Source of the DNA: Donghicola tyrosinivorans
GTDB lineage: Bacteria > Pseudomonadota > Alphaproteobacteria > Rhodobacterales > Rhodobacteraceae
DNA: 64,000 bases
Reading direction: 5' to 3'
NCBI RefSeq assembly: GCF_003003355.1
Contig: NZ_PVTQ01000011.1
Span: 91,008-155,007 of the forward strand
Part shown: one piece after another, positions 18,321 to 27,161 of the stretch
How positions within the stretch are numbered: the stretch's first letter is position 1
How the letters are laid out: every line of letters starts with the position of its first letter
Notes under the pieces: generated by a model
Seen by the model: the letters and a program-made list of their open reading frames with translations, nothing else
Told to the model about the DNA's origin: nothing
The model's database searches: none
Program-made: the position numbers and the translations under genes

Positions 18321-19337
18321 ATGAAACTCAGCAAGCTTCTTGCATCCGCAGCTCTGGCCGCCGTGGCCGCTGGTGCCGCATCGGCAGCAGACGTGACCCT
18401 GCGCATCCAGACGCACTACGCGACCGAGCATCCCTCGGGCAAACTGGCAGCTGGCTTTGTCGATGACATCCAGACCATGTCGGGCGGCGAGATCGCGATC
18501 GAGATGTTCTACAGCTCGTCGGTTGTTGCGACCACCGAGACCTGGGATGCGGCTGTGAACGGCATTCTGGACTGTGACATGACCGGCGGCGCTTACCAGA
18601 CCGGTAAGAACCCTGCGTTCCAGTTCGTTGGTGACATCATGGGTGGCTATGACACCCCCTGGCAGCAGATTTCGTGGCTGTATTACGGCGGCGGTTATGA
18701 CGCGGCTCAGGCACTGTACAACGCAAACGGCATGCAGCTGATCGGCTGGTGGCTCTACGGTCAGGAATCCCTGTCGTCGTCCAAGCCCATCGCAGGCCCC
18801 GCAGATCTGAAGGGCTGGAAATTCCGTTCGCCCCCGGGCCTGGAGACCGAAATCTTCACCGAAATGGGCGCAACGCCCATCGTGATGGACTTCACCGAGA
18901 TCTTCACCGCGCTGGAAACCGGCATCATCGACGGTGCGGACGCTTCGGGCCTCTACAACAACGTTGGCCTGGGTCTGTATGACATCGTGAAGCACGCCAC
19001 CTACCCCGGCTTCCACTCGATGCCGTCGGACCACCTGGCATGTAACAAAGAAGTATGGGACGGCCTGAGCGAGAAGCACCGTCGCATCATCGACACTGCG
19101 ATGCAGAAACTGACCCTGCACACCGCTCTGTCGAACGAGAAGAAGAACGCCGAAGCAGCAGCTGAACTGGCCGCAAACGGTGTGACCCTGTACAACTGGT
19201 CGGAAAAAGACCGCGCAGACTTCCGCGCGGCCGCCCAGAAAGCATGGGACGGTTGGGCAGCCAAGACCCCCGAGGCAGCGGCGCTGGTTGAAAGCCACCG
19301 CACCTACCTGGGTCAGCTTGGCCTGCTGGCAAAGTAA
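18321..19337 (+). CDS. dctP: TRAP transporter solute-binding protein DctP
   Basis: 338 residues with a Sec signal peptide (MKLSKLLASAALAAVAAGAASA, split at the AxA-type cleavage near residue 22). Periplasmic binding protein of a tripartite ATP-independent transporter. GWKFRSPPGLETEIFTEMG holds the conserved arginine that binds the carboxylate of the ligand, and ETGIIDGADASG is a second family block. RBS GGGAGGA. It is the first gene of the GntR-controlled TRAP operon; a strong hairpin follows before dctQ. It is highly similar by eye to the second DctP at 56968-57981. The ligand is probably a sugar acid, judged from the downstream enzymes. Confidence 0.95.
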   Translation: MKLSKLLASAALAAVAAGAASAADVTLRIQTHYATEHPSGKLAAGFVDDIQTMSGGEIAIEMFYSSSVVATTETWDAAVNGILDCDMTGGAYQTGKNPAFQFVGDIMGGYDTPWQQISWLYYGGGYDAAQALYNANGMQLIGWWLYGQESLSSSKPIAGPADLKGWKFRSPPGLETEIFTEMGATPIVMDFTEIFTALETGIIDGADASGLYNNVGLGLYDIVKHATYPGFHSMPSDHLACNKEVWDGLSEKHRRIIDTAMQKLTLHTALSNEKKNAEAAAELAANGVTLYNWSEKDRADFRAAAQKAWDGWAAKTPEAAALVESHRTYLGQLGLLAK

Positions 19338-19376
19338 TCCGGTCTTAATACAAGACCTTACAGCCTGAACCCCTTC

Positions 19377-19405
19377 GGCGGGCCAGTCGCCCTGGCCCGC
19401 CTTTT
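19377..19405 (+). terminator. Hairpin with T-run between dctP and dctQ
   Basis: GGCGGGCCAG, loop TCGCC, CTGGCCCGCC, then TTTTCTC. A 10-bp perfect GC-rich stem. Because dctQ and dctM follow on the same strand, this is probably a partial terminator or mRNA-stabilising hairpin that makes the binding protein more abundant than the permease. Confidence 0.8.
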
Positions 19406-19453
19406 CTCACCCGGACATATGCGTCGGGTGACAGGCCGGGAGATTTTTTCATC

Positions 19454-20260
19454 ATGGTTACCGAAAGCGTTTGGCTAGGGTCCCTCAGAGGACCGGTCAA
19501 AAAGGGCATGATCGGCTTTACTGCTCTGACACTTCTGCTGTTCGTTGGCATCCTAGCCATGAACGCGGTGTCTGCCGAACCCATCACGATGTTTGACATG
19601 ATCCGACCCAAGGGCAAGCCCATGGTCCAGATCTTCCTTGCATCGATGTCACTTGCACTTCTGTTTGGTTCTCTCTTCCTGTCCGATACCGTCGGCGCGA
19701 TCGAGGACAAGCCCAGTGGTTTCTTCGACTACCTCAGCCTTGTGACCTCGCGTCTGGCGATGATCTCGATCGCCTTCGTTGTGATCGTCATGTTCTACGA
19801 GGTGGTCGCCCGCTACGCGTTCAACGCCCCGACCCTCTGGGCGAACGAACTGTCTCTGTGGATCGCGTCTTTCATCTTCCTGCTGGCCGGCCAATACGCC
19901 ATGCAGCAGCGCAGCCACATCCGTATCTATGTCATCTATGACATGTTCCCCCGCTGGATGCAGAAAGTGGCGGATGTGATCTCGGTCTCGCTGATCGTCA
20001 TCTTCACCTTCACGCTGGTCTGGGGCGGCTACAATGACGCCATGACCCGTATGCTGCGTCTGGAAGGCTTTGGCACCGCATGGGATCCGCCGATCCCCGG
20101 CACCGTCAAACCCGCAATTCTTTTCATTATCGTTCTGGTGACCATTCAGGCCGTCTCGAACCTGATCGCCGACTGGAACAAAGCACCCGAGCACCACGCC
20201 CATGACGATATCGACGAAACCGAGATCGAAATGCTGCGCCGTACTCTGGAGGACAAGTAA
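19454..20260 (+). CDS. dctQ: TRAP transporter small permease DctQ, enlarged form
   Basis: 268 residues, clearly longer than the usual 160-200. Hydrophobic segments lie near residues 18-38, 58-78, 100-119, 133-152, 172-190 and 219-238, so six rather than the usual four helices. The core DctQ signature is in YEVVARYAFNAPTLWANELS and the following helix with GQYAMQQRSHIRIYVIYD. The extra N-terminal pair precedes this core. RBS GGGAG. The C-terminus is acidic and His-containing. dctM follows after two bases. Confidence 0.9.
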   Translation: MVTESVWLGSLRGPVKKGMIGFTALTLLLFVGILAMNAVSAEPITMFDMIRPKGKPMVQIFLASMSLALLFGSLFLSDTVGAIEDKPSGFFDYLSLVTSRLAMISIAFVVIVMFYEVVARYAFNAPTLWANELSLWIASFIFLLAGQYAMQQRSHIRIYVIYDMFPRWMQKVADVISVSLIVIFTFTLVWGGYNDAMTRMLRLEGFGTAWDPPIPGTVKPAILFIIVLVTIQAVSNLIADWNKAPEHHAHDDIDETEIEMLRRTLEDK

Positions 20261-20262
20261 TT

Positions 20263-21858
20263 ATGGTTGATATCGGAACCCTCAGCCTCATCCTGCTACT
20301 CGGGATGTTCGCGCTGCTGGCGATCGGGATGCCCCTTGGCTTTGCCTCGGCCTTCCTTGCGGTCGTCACGCTGGTCCTCAAGTTCGACGTCGACATCCTG
20401 TTCAAGACCTTCGGCAAGGGACCGTTCTCGGTTCTGGGACAGGCGGTCTACCGCCAGATGACGAACTACGTACTGATCTCGGTGCCACTGTTCATCTTTA
20501 TGGCCGCTCTACTTGAGAGGTCAGGCATCGCTCGGGACATGTACAGCTCGCTGAACACATGGCTTTCGCGCACCCGTGGGGGTATCGCTCTGGTGACCTC
20601 GCTGATGGCGGTGATCATGGCGGCCATGTCCGGCATCATCGGCGGCGAAGTGGTTCTTCTGGGCCTCATCGCCCTGCCCCAGATGCTGCGTCTTGGCTAT
20701 AACCAGAACCTCGCAATCGGCACCATCTGTGCGTCGGGCTCGCTGGGTACCATGATCCCCCCGTCGATCGTTCTGATCTTCTACGGTCTGGTGACCGAGA
20801 CCTCGATCAAGGCCCTGTTCACCGCGTCGTTCCTGCCCGGTTTCATGCTGGCGTCGTTCTTCATGGTCTACATCCTTGTACGTACCCAGATGAACCCCGA
20901 CATGGCACCCCTGCCCGCCGAAGATCCTTCTGCCCCCAAAGGCGGTGAAAAGGGTCTGATGTTCCTGGGCTTCCTTGGCCGTCTGTCGATCTGGATCATC
21001 GGTGCCCTGATCCTGCGCAACCTGTTCTTCACCGTCACCGGCATGAACGAAGTTGTCGAAGGCGTTGATCCGATCCTGCTTGGGATGGTCTCTGACCTGC
21101 CCTATCTGGCAGGTGCCCTGATCCTGTCGCTGGCGGTTGTCTTTGTCATCGTCGGCAAGGCGCGCACCAACGAAGGTTGGGAAATGGGCAAAGGTCTGGT
21201 CGCTCCCATCGTGGTGATCGGCGTTGTGCTTGGCTCGATCTACGGCGGTATCACCGGCATCACCGAAGCCGCTGGTATGGGTGTGGTTGCGGTCTTCGTG
21301 ATCAGCGTCCTGCGCCGCGAGATGACCTTTGACATCGTCTGGGACAGCCTCATGCGTACGCTGAAGTCGACCGGCACCATCATCTGGGTGACCATCGGCG
21401 CTGCCGCTCTGGCTGCTGCATATACTCTGGCCGGTGGTCCGACCTATGTGGCGAACCTGATCGTGGGTTCGGACCTGCCGACCATGGGCGTGATCTTTGT
21501 GATGATGTTCATCTTCCTGATCATGGGCATGTTCATGGACTGGGTTGGTATCGTGCTGCTGATCATGCCGGTGTTCCTGCCCATCGTACTGCGCCTGCCC
21601 GTGGACGAGATCGGGTATCTGGGTCACCTTCAGCCCCAGCACGTCGCAGTCTGGTTCGGTGTGGTCTTCTGTATGAACATGCAGGTCAGCTTCCTGTCGC
21701 CGCCCTTCGGCCCCGCAGCCTTCTACCTGAAGTCCGTGGCTCCGGCACACATCAGCCTGACCGACATCTTCCGTGGGTTCCTGCCGTTCATCGCGATCCA
21801 GCTGCTGGCCCTCTCGGTCCTGCTGATCTGGCCGCCGATTGTGACGCTGTTCCTCTAA
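20263..21858 (+). CDS. dctM: TRAP transporter large permease DctM, enlarged form
   Basis: 531 residues compared with about 425-440 for ordinary DctM. The N-terminal half has GMPLGFASAFLAVV, and the conserved GIIGGEVVLLGLIALPQML and SGSLGTMIPPSIVLIFYG. The C-terminal half has FMDWVGIVLLIMPVFLPIV and NMQVSFLSPPFGPAAFYL. Between the halves (about 205-330) lie about 100 additional residues with extra hydrophobic segments. The permease carries substrate with Na+ or H+ symport in the inner membrane. It is in an operon with dctQ. Confidence 0.93.
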   Translation: MVDIGTLSLILLLGMFALLAIGMPLGFASAFLAVVTLVLKFDVDILFKTFGKGPFSVLGQAVYRQMTNYVLISVPLFIFMAALLERSGIARDMYSSLNTWLSRTRGGIALVTSLMAVIMAAMSGIIGGEVVLLGLIALPQMLRLGYNQNLAIGTICASGSLGTMIPPSIVLIFYGLVTETSIKALFTASFLPGFMLASFFMVYILVRTQMNPDMAPLPAEDPSAPKGGEKGLMFLGFLGRLSIWIIGALILRNLFFTVTGMNEVVEGVDPILLGMVSDLPYLAGALILSLAVVFVIVGKARTNEGWEMGKGLVAPIVVIGVVLGSIYGGITGITEAAGMGVVAVFVISVLRREMTFDIVWDSLMRTLKSTGTIIWVTIGAAALAAAYTLAGGPTYVANLIVGSDLPTMGVIFVMMFIFLIMGMFMDWVGIVLLIMPVFLPIVLRLPVDEIGYLGHLQPQHVAVWFGVVFCMNMQVSFLSPPFGPAAFYLKSVAPAHISLTDIFRGFLPFIAIQLLALSVLLIWPPIVTLFL

Positions 21859-21873
21859 CGGACCTCTGACAAA

Positions 21874-21934
21874 GGGGCGGCGCGGTAACCCGCGCTGCCC
21901 CGCCTCCACGACCGACCGGCAGCGGTTCTGCCGG
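21874..21934 (+). terminator. Tandem GC-rich hairpins between dctM and the dehydratase gene
   Basis: Hairpin A pairs 21874-21885 with 21890-21901 around TAAC (12 pairs, one G-U). Hairpin B pairs CCGGCAG 21916-21922 with CTGCCGG 21928-21934. Neither has a T-run. They may separate transporter and enzyme mRNA segments by processing rather than termination. Confidence 0.5.
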
Positions 21935-22093
21935 ACCCATTTCCGCCCCGTCCGATGCCTTTTACGGCGATCCGGGGCACCGGCCCGAAACAGGCCAACG
22001 TACATACCTTTGCCATACGTCTGCCAGACGCGAACCAGACCCTGATTTTTCGACCGTTTGCGCCTCCCAGACTCCCGCGATTTGGAGACCGCC

Positions 22094-23584
22094 ATGAAGA
22101 CCGTCCGCCTCTCGGAAGCAGACAATGTCGTCACCGCCAAAGCCCCTCTGGAAGTGGGTCAGGAAGGTGCCATCCAGCCCATTCCCCGCGGCCACAAGAT
22201 GGCCACGCAGGACATCGCCAAAGGCGCGCCGGTCCTGAAATACGCGCAGCTGATCGGCTACGCCGCCGAGGACATCGCCAAGGGCAGCCACGTCCACACC
22301 CATAACCTTGAGTTCCGCAATGTGGACATGGCCTATGAGTTCGGAACCAACCTGCGCCCCGTGGAACCGTCTGAAAAGATTGATACTTTCATGGGCTACC
22401 GCCGCGCAACGGGACGCGTGGGCACACGGAACTACATCGCGGTTCTGACCTCGGTGAACTGCTCGGCCACGGCGGCGCGGATGATCGCGCAGCACTTTAC
22501 CGACGACAAACTGGCCGCCTATCCCAACGTAGACGGCGTGGTCGCCTTTGTCCACGGCACCGGCTGCGCTATGGGCGGCGACGGTACGGGGTTTGAGCTC
22601 TTGCAGCGCACCCTTTGGGGCTACGCCCGCAACCCCAACGTGGGCGGCGTTCTGATGGCAGGTCTGGGCTGCGAGATGATGCAGATCGACTGGCTGATCG
22701 AGGCCTACGGCCTCACCCCCGGTCCCCTCTTCCAAACCATGAATATTCAAGACGTTGGCGGCCTGCGCCGCACCGTGGAACTGGGTATTCAGAAGATCAC
22801 CGCCATGCTGCCAGAGGTCAACAAAGCCACCCGCCAGGAATGCCCCGCGTCCGAGCTGATGGTGGCCCTGCAATGCGGCGGATCGGACGCTTGGTCCGGC
22901 ATCACCGCCAACCCCGCCGTCGGTTACGCCTGTGATCTGCTGGTCGCCCAAGGCGGCACCGGCGTTCTTGCTGAAACTCCTGAAATCTATGGGGCAGAAC
23001 ACCTGCTGACCGCCCGCGCCGCCAACCGCCAGATCGGCGACAAGCTGATCGACCTGATCCACTGGTGGGAAGGCTACACTGAACGCAACGGCGGCAGCAT
23101 GGACAACAACCCCAGCCCCGGCAACAAAAAGGGCGGACTGACCACCATCCTTGAGAAATCCTTGGGCGCGGCAGCCAAAGGCGGCACCACCCCGCTGAAT
23201 GGCGTCTACAAATACGCAGAACCCGTGACCGCCAAGGGCTTCACCTTTATGGACAGCCCCGGCTACGATCCCGCCTCGGTCACCGGCCAGATCGCAAGTG
23301 GTTGTAATCTTGTGTGTTTCACCACCGGACGCGGCTCGGCCTTCGGGGCGAAGCCTAGCCCTTCCATGAAGGTCGCCACCAACACCGAGATGTACAGCCG
23401 TCTGCACGAAGACATGGACATTAACGCCGGCACCATTATCAGCGACGGCACGACCGTCGAACAGGTCGGCCGCGAGATTTATGAGATGTGGCTGCGCATG
23501 GCATCGGGCGAGCAGTCGAAATCCGAGGCTCAGGGCCTTGGTGATTACGAATTCGTCCCCTGGCAAGTCGGAGCCGTGATGTGA
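22094..23584 (+). CDS. Altronate/galactarate dehydratase family protein (UxaA-like)
   Basis: 496 residues, normal for UxaA. It removes water from a sugar acid to yield a 2-keto-3-deoxy acid. The N-terminal SAF domain covers about 1-95. The catalytic part has GRVGTRNYIAVLTSVNCSATAA near 118, HGTGCAMGGDG, LGCEMMQIDWL and LQCGGSDAWSGITANPAVG, with conserved cysteines for the metal centre. The start at 22094 follows GGAGACC; a longer frame begins at 22058 without a good RBS. It lies in the TRAP operon. Whether altronate or another hexonate/tetronate is the substrate cannot be read from sequence. Confidence 0.9.
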   Translation: MKTVRLSEADNVVTAKAPLEVGQEGAIQPIPRGHKMATQDIAKGAPVLKYAQLIGYAAEDIAKGSHVHTHNLEFRNVDMAYEFGTNLRPVEPSEKIDTFMGYRRATGRVGTRNYIAVLTSVNCSATAARMIAQHFTDDKLAAYPNVDGVVAFVHGTGCAMGGDGTGFELLQRTLWGYARNPNVGGVLMAGLGCEMMQIDWLIEAYGLTPGPLFQTMNIQDVGGLRRTVELGIQKITAMLPEVNKATRQECPASELMVALQCGGSDAWSGITANPAVGYACDLLVAQGGTGVLAETPEIYGAEHLLTARAANRQIGDKLIDLIHWWEGYTERNGGSMDNNPSPGNKKGGLTTILEKSLGAAAKGGTTPLNGVYKYAEPVTAKGFTFMDSPGYDPASVTGQIASGCNLVCFTTGRGSAFGAKPSPSMKVATNTEMYSRLHEDMDINAGTIISDGTTVEQVGREIYEMWLRMASGEQSKSEAQGLGDYEFVPWQVGAVM

Positions 23585-24639
23585 CGGCACAGCTTCCTCT
23601 TTGCGTGATCGGCGGCGGTTCCATCGGGATGCGCCATGTGGAGGTCGCCACCAAGTCCGAGCAAATCGCGCTGACTTGCGTGGTCGAACCCCACGCCCCC
23701 CGCCGTGCAGAGTTGCAGCAAATGGGCCTGAATGCGGTGGCCAGCATCGACGATGCACCAAGTGAAACCTGCGCGGCGATCTCGGCCACGCCCACCCAAT
23801 TGCACCACGAAAGCGGCCTGCAGATCCTTGGCAAAGGTTGGGCGGGGATCATTGAAAAGCCCCTGACCGGCACTGTGGGCGAAAGCGATGCCCTGATCGC
23901 CGCGGCGGGCGATGCGCCCCTCTTTTGCGGCCACCATCGCCGCTGCCACCCGTTCAGCGTCGCCGTTCGTCAGGAACTGGCGCAGATCGGGGATATCGTC
24001 GCCGTGCAGGGCCTGTGGTCCCTGCGCAAGCACAACACCTATTACGACACGCCGTGGCGCTGCCAACCGGGTGCAGGCGTGATGATGACCAACCTCAGCC
24101 ACGAATTGGACCTCATCCGCTTTATGGTCAGCGAGATTGCCAGTGTGCAGGCCATGGTCTCGAACGCGCAGCGCGGCTTGGCGGTCGAGGATACCGCCGC
24201 CATCAACCTGCGCTTTGCCAGCGGCGCTTTGGGCCAGTTCCTGATGTCGGACGCGGGCGCCTCACCTTGGGCGTTTGAGGGCGCGACAGGTGAAAACCCC
24301 GCCATCGCCGCCTCGGGCGAGGATTATGTGCGCATCATCGGCACCGAAGGCGCGGTTGCCTTCCCGTCCCTGACCCGCTGGGGTCGCAGCGACTCCGGTG
24401 AAATCGAATGGTCCAAGCCCCTGCGCCGCCATGAGGGCCAGAGCTTTGCCAAGATCGATCCGCTTCTGGCGCAGATCGAACGCTTTGCCGCCGCGGTGAA
24501 CGGGGTATCAGATGACGTGCTGTGCACCCTGCAAGACGGGCGGGCAGCACTGGAAATGACATTGGCCGCCAAGCTTTCCGGCGCAACGGGACAGCCCGTC
24601 GCCGCAGGCGAAGTGCCACAAGATTACACGGGCGCATAA
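23581..24639 (+). CDS. Gfo/Idh/MocA-family NAD(P)-dependent oxidoreductase
   Basis: 352 residues. N-terminal Rossmann motif CVIGGGSIGMRHVE and the family EKPLTG-type block (IIEKPLTGTVGES) near residue 95 with the conserved lysine. The C-terminal alpha/beta domain includes MTNLSHELDLIRFM. It oxidises or reduces a sugar or sugar-acid hydroxyl. The start is GTG at 23581 overlapping the previous stop (GTGA), without a strong separate RBS, so it is probably coupled to the dehydratase. Substrate unknown. Confidence 0.88.
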   Translation: MTAQLPLCVIGGGSIGMRHVEVATKSEQIALTCVVEPHAPRRAELQQMGLNAVASIDDAPSETCAAISATPTQLHHESGLQILGKGWAGIIEKPLTGTVGESDALIAAAGDAPLFCGHHRRCHPFSVAVRQELAQIGDIVAVQGLWSLRKHNTYYDTPWRCQPGAGVMMTNLSHELDLIRFMVSEIASVQAMVSNAQRGLAVEDTAAINLRFASGALGQFLMSDAGASPWAFEGATGENPAIAASGEDYVRIIGTEGAVAFPSLTRWGRSDSGEIEWSKPLRRHEGQSFAKIDPLLAQIERFAAAVNGVSDDVLCTLQDGRAALEMTLAAKLSGATGQPVAAGEVPQDYTGA

Positions 24640-24664
24640 CGCGCCAAAAGACGGAGATAACACC

Positions 24665-25390
24665 ATGCGTTTGCAGGGAAAAAAGGCATTCATCACCGCA
24701 GCAGGCCAAGGCATCGGCCGCGCCATTGCCGAACACTACGCCCGCGAAGGGGCCATCGTCACCGCCACCGATCTGAAGGCAGACTTGCTGGACGGTCTGG
24801 ATGTGGCCAAGACCATGGCGCTGGACGTGACCGACAAGGCCGCGCTGACCGCCGCCATCGAAGAGGCCGCGCCCGATATTCTGGTGAACTGCGCAGGCTT
24901 CGTTCACGGTGGCACCATTCTGGAAGCCAAAGATGACGAGTTCGACTTTGCCTTCAACCTGAACGTCCGCGCCCAGTTCCACACCATGCAGGCCGCCCTG
25001 CCCGGCATGATCGCCCGTGGTGGCGGGGCCATCGTGAATATCGCCTCGGTCGCCAGCAGCATCATCGCCGCGCCGAACCGCTGCATCTACGGGGCATCGA
25101 AAGCGGCTGTTATCGGCCTGACAAAATCGGTCGCGGTGGACTTCGTCAAACAAGGCATCCGCTGTAACTGCATCTGCCCCGGCACCGTAGACAGCCCTTC
25201 GCTGCACGACCGCCTGCGTGCGATGGGTGACTATGAAGAGGCCCGCAAAGCCTTTGAGGCCCGCCAGCCCATGGGTCGCATTGGCACCGCCGATGAAATC
25301 GCCCATCTGGCGGTTTACCTTGGCTCGGACGAAAGCGCCTTTACCACCGGCCAAGCCCACATCATCGACGGCGGATGGGCCGCCGCCTAA
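24665..25390 (+). CDS. SDR oxidoreductase, 2-keto-3-deoxy-L-fuconate dehydrogenase-like
   Basis: 241 residues, classical short-chain dehydrogenase: AAGQGIGRA cofactor loop near residue 12, LDVTDKA (NAD-type acidic region), NCAGF, catalytic Ser in SVASS, and YGASK with the Tyr-Lys pair near 140-144. It resembles the DHRS6/2-keto-3-deoxy-L-fuconate dehydrogenase group by its N-terminal TAAGQGIGRA and NCAGFVHGGTILE. Its product would be a 2,4-diketo acid, a substrate for the FAH hydrolase at 16563-17408. The substrate assignment is inference. Confidence 0.85.
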   Translation: MRLQGKKAFITAAGQGIGRAIAEHYAREGAIVTATDLKADLLDGLDVAKTMALDVTDKAALTAAIEEAAPDILVNCAGFVHGGTILEAKDDEFDFAFNLNVRAQFHTMQAALPGMIARGGGAIVNIASVASSIIAAPNRCIYGASKAAVIGLTKSVAVDFVKQGIRCNCICPGTVDSPSLHDRLRAMGDYEEARKAFEARQPMGRIGTADEIAHLAVYLGSDESAFTTGQAHIIDGGWAAA

Positions 25391-25401
25391 AAGGAGGCCC
25401 G

Positions 25402-26286
25402 ATGGGCACGTCGAAACCCCGCGAGGAACGCTCTACCGCTGGCCTCTTACTAATGGCGCTGGCGGTCGGGTTCTTTACCTGCATCGATACCTCGGCCAAA
25501 TGGCTGATCCTGTTCGGATTGCCCACGCTACAGGTGGTCTTTGCGCGCTATGCGGGGCACTTCATTCTGGCGTCCCTGTTCTACCTCCCCCGTGAGGGGC
25601 GCAGCGCGCTGGTGTCGAATGCGCCCGCGAAACAGATCCTGCGCTCGGCCTTTCTGCTGGGATCGACCGTCATGAATTTCATGGCACTCAGATACCTGCC
25701 AATCACCGTCACCACGACAATCTTCTTCGCCGGTCCCATCGTGACCAGCATCCTTGCCATCCCGATCCTAGGCGAGAAGGTTGGTATGCGCCGGATCATC
25801 GCCATCTGTGTGGGCTTTAGCGGCGTTCTGGTGGTGATGCAGCCTTGGGGCGCGGCGTTCCATCCAGCGATGTTCTTCAGCATCGCAGGCCTCTTCTGTG
25901 CCTCGCTCTATTTCATCATGACGCGCCTTCTGGCGGGGGTCGAGGCGAACGCCACCCAGCAAATCTGGTCCAGCGGCGTCGCCATGGCAGCTTTGGCCCC
26001 GTTTGCCTTGCAGAACTGGATCTGGCCGGACACCCTGCAAGCGTGGCTGGTCTTCTGCTTTATCGGGTTCTTCGGCTTTACGGGTCACGCCATCGCAACC
26101 ATCGCGCACCGGTGGGCGGATGCGTCCTTGCTGGCCCCTGTGGTCTATGTGCAGGTCTTTATGGCCACCCTTGCGGGCATTCTGGTCTTTGACACATGGC
26201 CCACGGTCTGGACCCTTGGGGGCGGCGCGATCATCATCGCCTCCGGCCTTTATATCTGGCAGCGCGAGCGCAAGATCAAAGGCTGA
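25402..26286 (+). CDS. EamA/DMT-family transporter
   Basis: 294 residues with about ten hydrophobic helices arranged as two EamA repeats. Typical blocks are VVFARYAGHFIL, TVTTTIFFAGPIVTSILAIPILGEKVG and APVVYVQVFMATLAGILVF. Inner-membrane transporter of a metabolite, usually export. AAGGAGG sits just upstream of the start. Last gene of the TRAP-led operon; a convergent gene follows. The substrate is unknown. Confidence 0.88.
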   Translation: MGTSKPREERSTAGLLLMALAVGFFTCIDTSAKWLILFGLPTLQVVFARYAGHFILASLFYLPREGRSALVSNAPAKQILRSAFLLGSTVMNFMALRYLPITVTTTIFFAGPIVTSILAIPILGEKVGMRRIIAICVGFSGVLVVMQPWGAAFHPAMFFSIAGLFCASLYFIMTRLLAGVEANATQQIWSSGVAMAALAPFALQNWIWPDTLQAWLVFCFIGFFGFTGHAIATIAHRWADASLLAPVVYVQVFMATLAGILVFDTWPTVWTLGGGAIIIASGLYIWQRERKIKG

Positions 26287-26307
26287 TCCCCCTCTTCCAC
26301 ACTTGGA

Positions 26308-26340
26308 CAAAAAAAGACCCGCCAGACAATGCTGGCGGGC
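26308..26340 (-). terminator. Intrinsic terminator for the minus-strand SDR/dehydratase unit
   Basis: CCCGCCAG and CTGGCGGG pair around a six-base loop; on the minus strand the hairpin runs into seven T residues. On the plus strand there is no T-run, so it mainly serves the gene ending at 26395. Confidence 0.82.
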
Positions 26341-26394
26341 TCTAGTCGTCCGGGTTTACACCCAACAGGAAGCACGAAATTGGTTAACGAATGG

Positions 26395-27132
26395 TTAACC
26401 GCGCCCGATATAGGGCATGTTTGTTGCCATCACGGTCATGAACTGCACGTTCGCATCCAGCGGCAGTTCGGCCATATGCAGCAGCGAGCTTGCGACGTGT
26501 TTGACGTCCATCACAGGCTCGACCGCCATTGATCCATCCGCCTGCGGCACCCCTTGAGTCATGGCCTGCGCCATGTCGGTCAGGGCGTTGCCGATGTCGA
26601 TCTGTCCGCACGCGATGCTATAGGGCCGCCCGTCCAGCGAGATGCTGCGCGTCAGGCCAGTGATCGCGTGTTTGGAGGCGGAATAAGGCGCCGAGCCCCA
26701 ACGTGGCACATAGGCCGAGACCGAACCGTTGTTGATAATCCGGCCCCCTTGGGGGGCCTGTGCCTTCATCCGCGCAAAGGCAGCGCGGGCACAGATAAAG
26801 CTGCCCGTCACGTTGATGTCGATCAGGTTGCGCCACGCTTTCACGTCCACCTCGTCGATGGTGGTCCCTTTCAGGGCCACACCGGCATTGTTGAACAGCG
26901 CGTCGATCCGGCCCCATGTGGCCAAAGCCTTGTCAAAGGCCGCGTCAACCTGCGCCTCGTCGGTCACATCGCAAGGCAGTGCCAGCGCATTCTCATGGCT
27001 GTCTGCCATAGCCTGAACGCTTTCAGGCGTGCGACCAACAATGCCGACCTTCCAGCCGTTAGCCAGAAAATGCTCGGCGCAGGTTTTGCCGATGCCGCGA
27101 GCCGCGCCGGTGATGATGATAGATTTGGACAA
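26395..27132 (-). CDS. SDR family oxidoreductase
   Basis: 245 residues: TGAARGIGKT cofactor loop near residue 8, CDVTDEA, NNAGVAL, catalytic Ser in NNGSVSAY and YSASK near 150. The start codon appears to be TTG at 27132, with GGGGGAGAAG upstream; there is no in-frame ATG near the cofactor loop. It follows the IlvD-type dehydratase by about 30 bases on the same strand, so it probably acts on the same sugar-acid route. Substrate not identifiable. Confidence 0.85.
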   Translation of the reverse strand: MSKSIIITGAARGIGKTCAEHFLANGWKVGIVGRTPESVQAMADSHENALALPCDVTDEAQVDAAFDKALATWGRIDALFNNAGVALKGTTIDEVDVKAWRNLIDINVTGSFICARAAFARMKAQAPQGGRIINNGSVSAYVPRWGSAPYSASKHAITGLTRSISLDGRPYSIACGQIDIGNALTDMAQAMTQGVPQADGSMAVEPVMDVKHVASSLLHMAELPLDANVQFMTVMATNMPYIGRG

Positions 27133-27161
27133 ATGCTCTTCTCCCCCTAAGAGGCCGCGCG

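Noticed and set aside
20521..23761. Two long minus-strand open frames (539 and 599 codons) across dctM and the UxaA-like gene.
   Set aside because: They are rich in His, Gln, Asp and Arg and lack domains, as expected for mirror frames of high-GC genes; the plus-strand products are clear families.
26308..26340. A terminator for the plus-strand DMT transporter gene.
   Set aside because: The hairpin has its T-run only on the minus strand; it was assigned to the minus-strand SDR gene.
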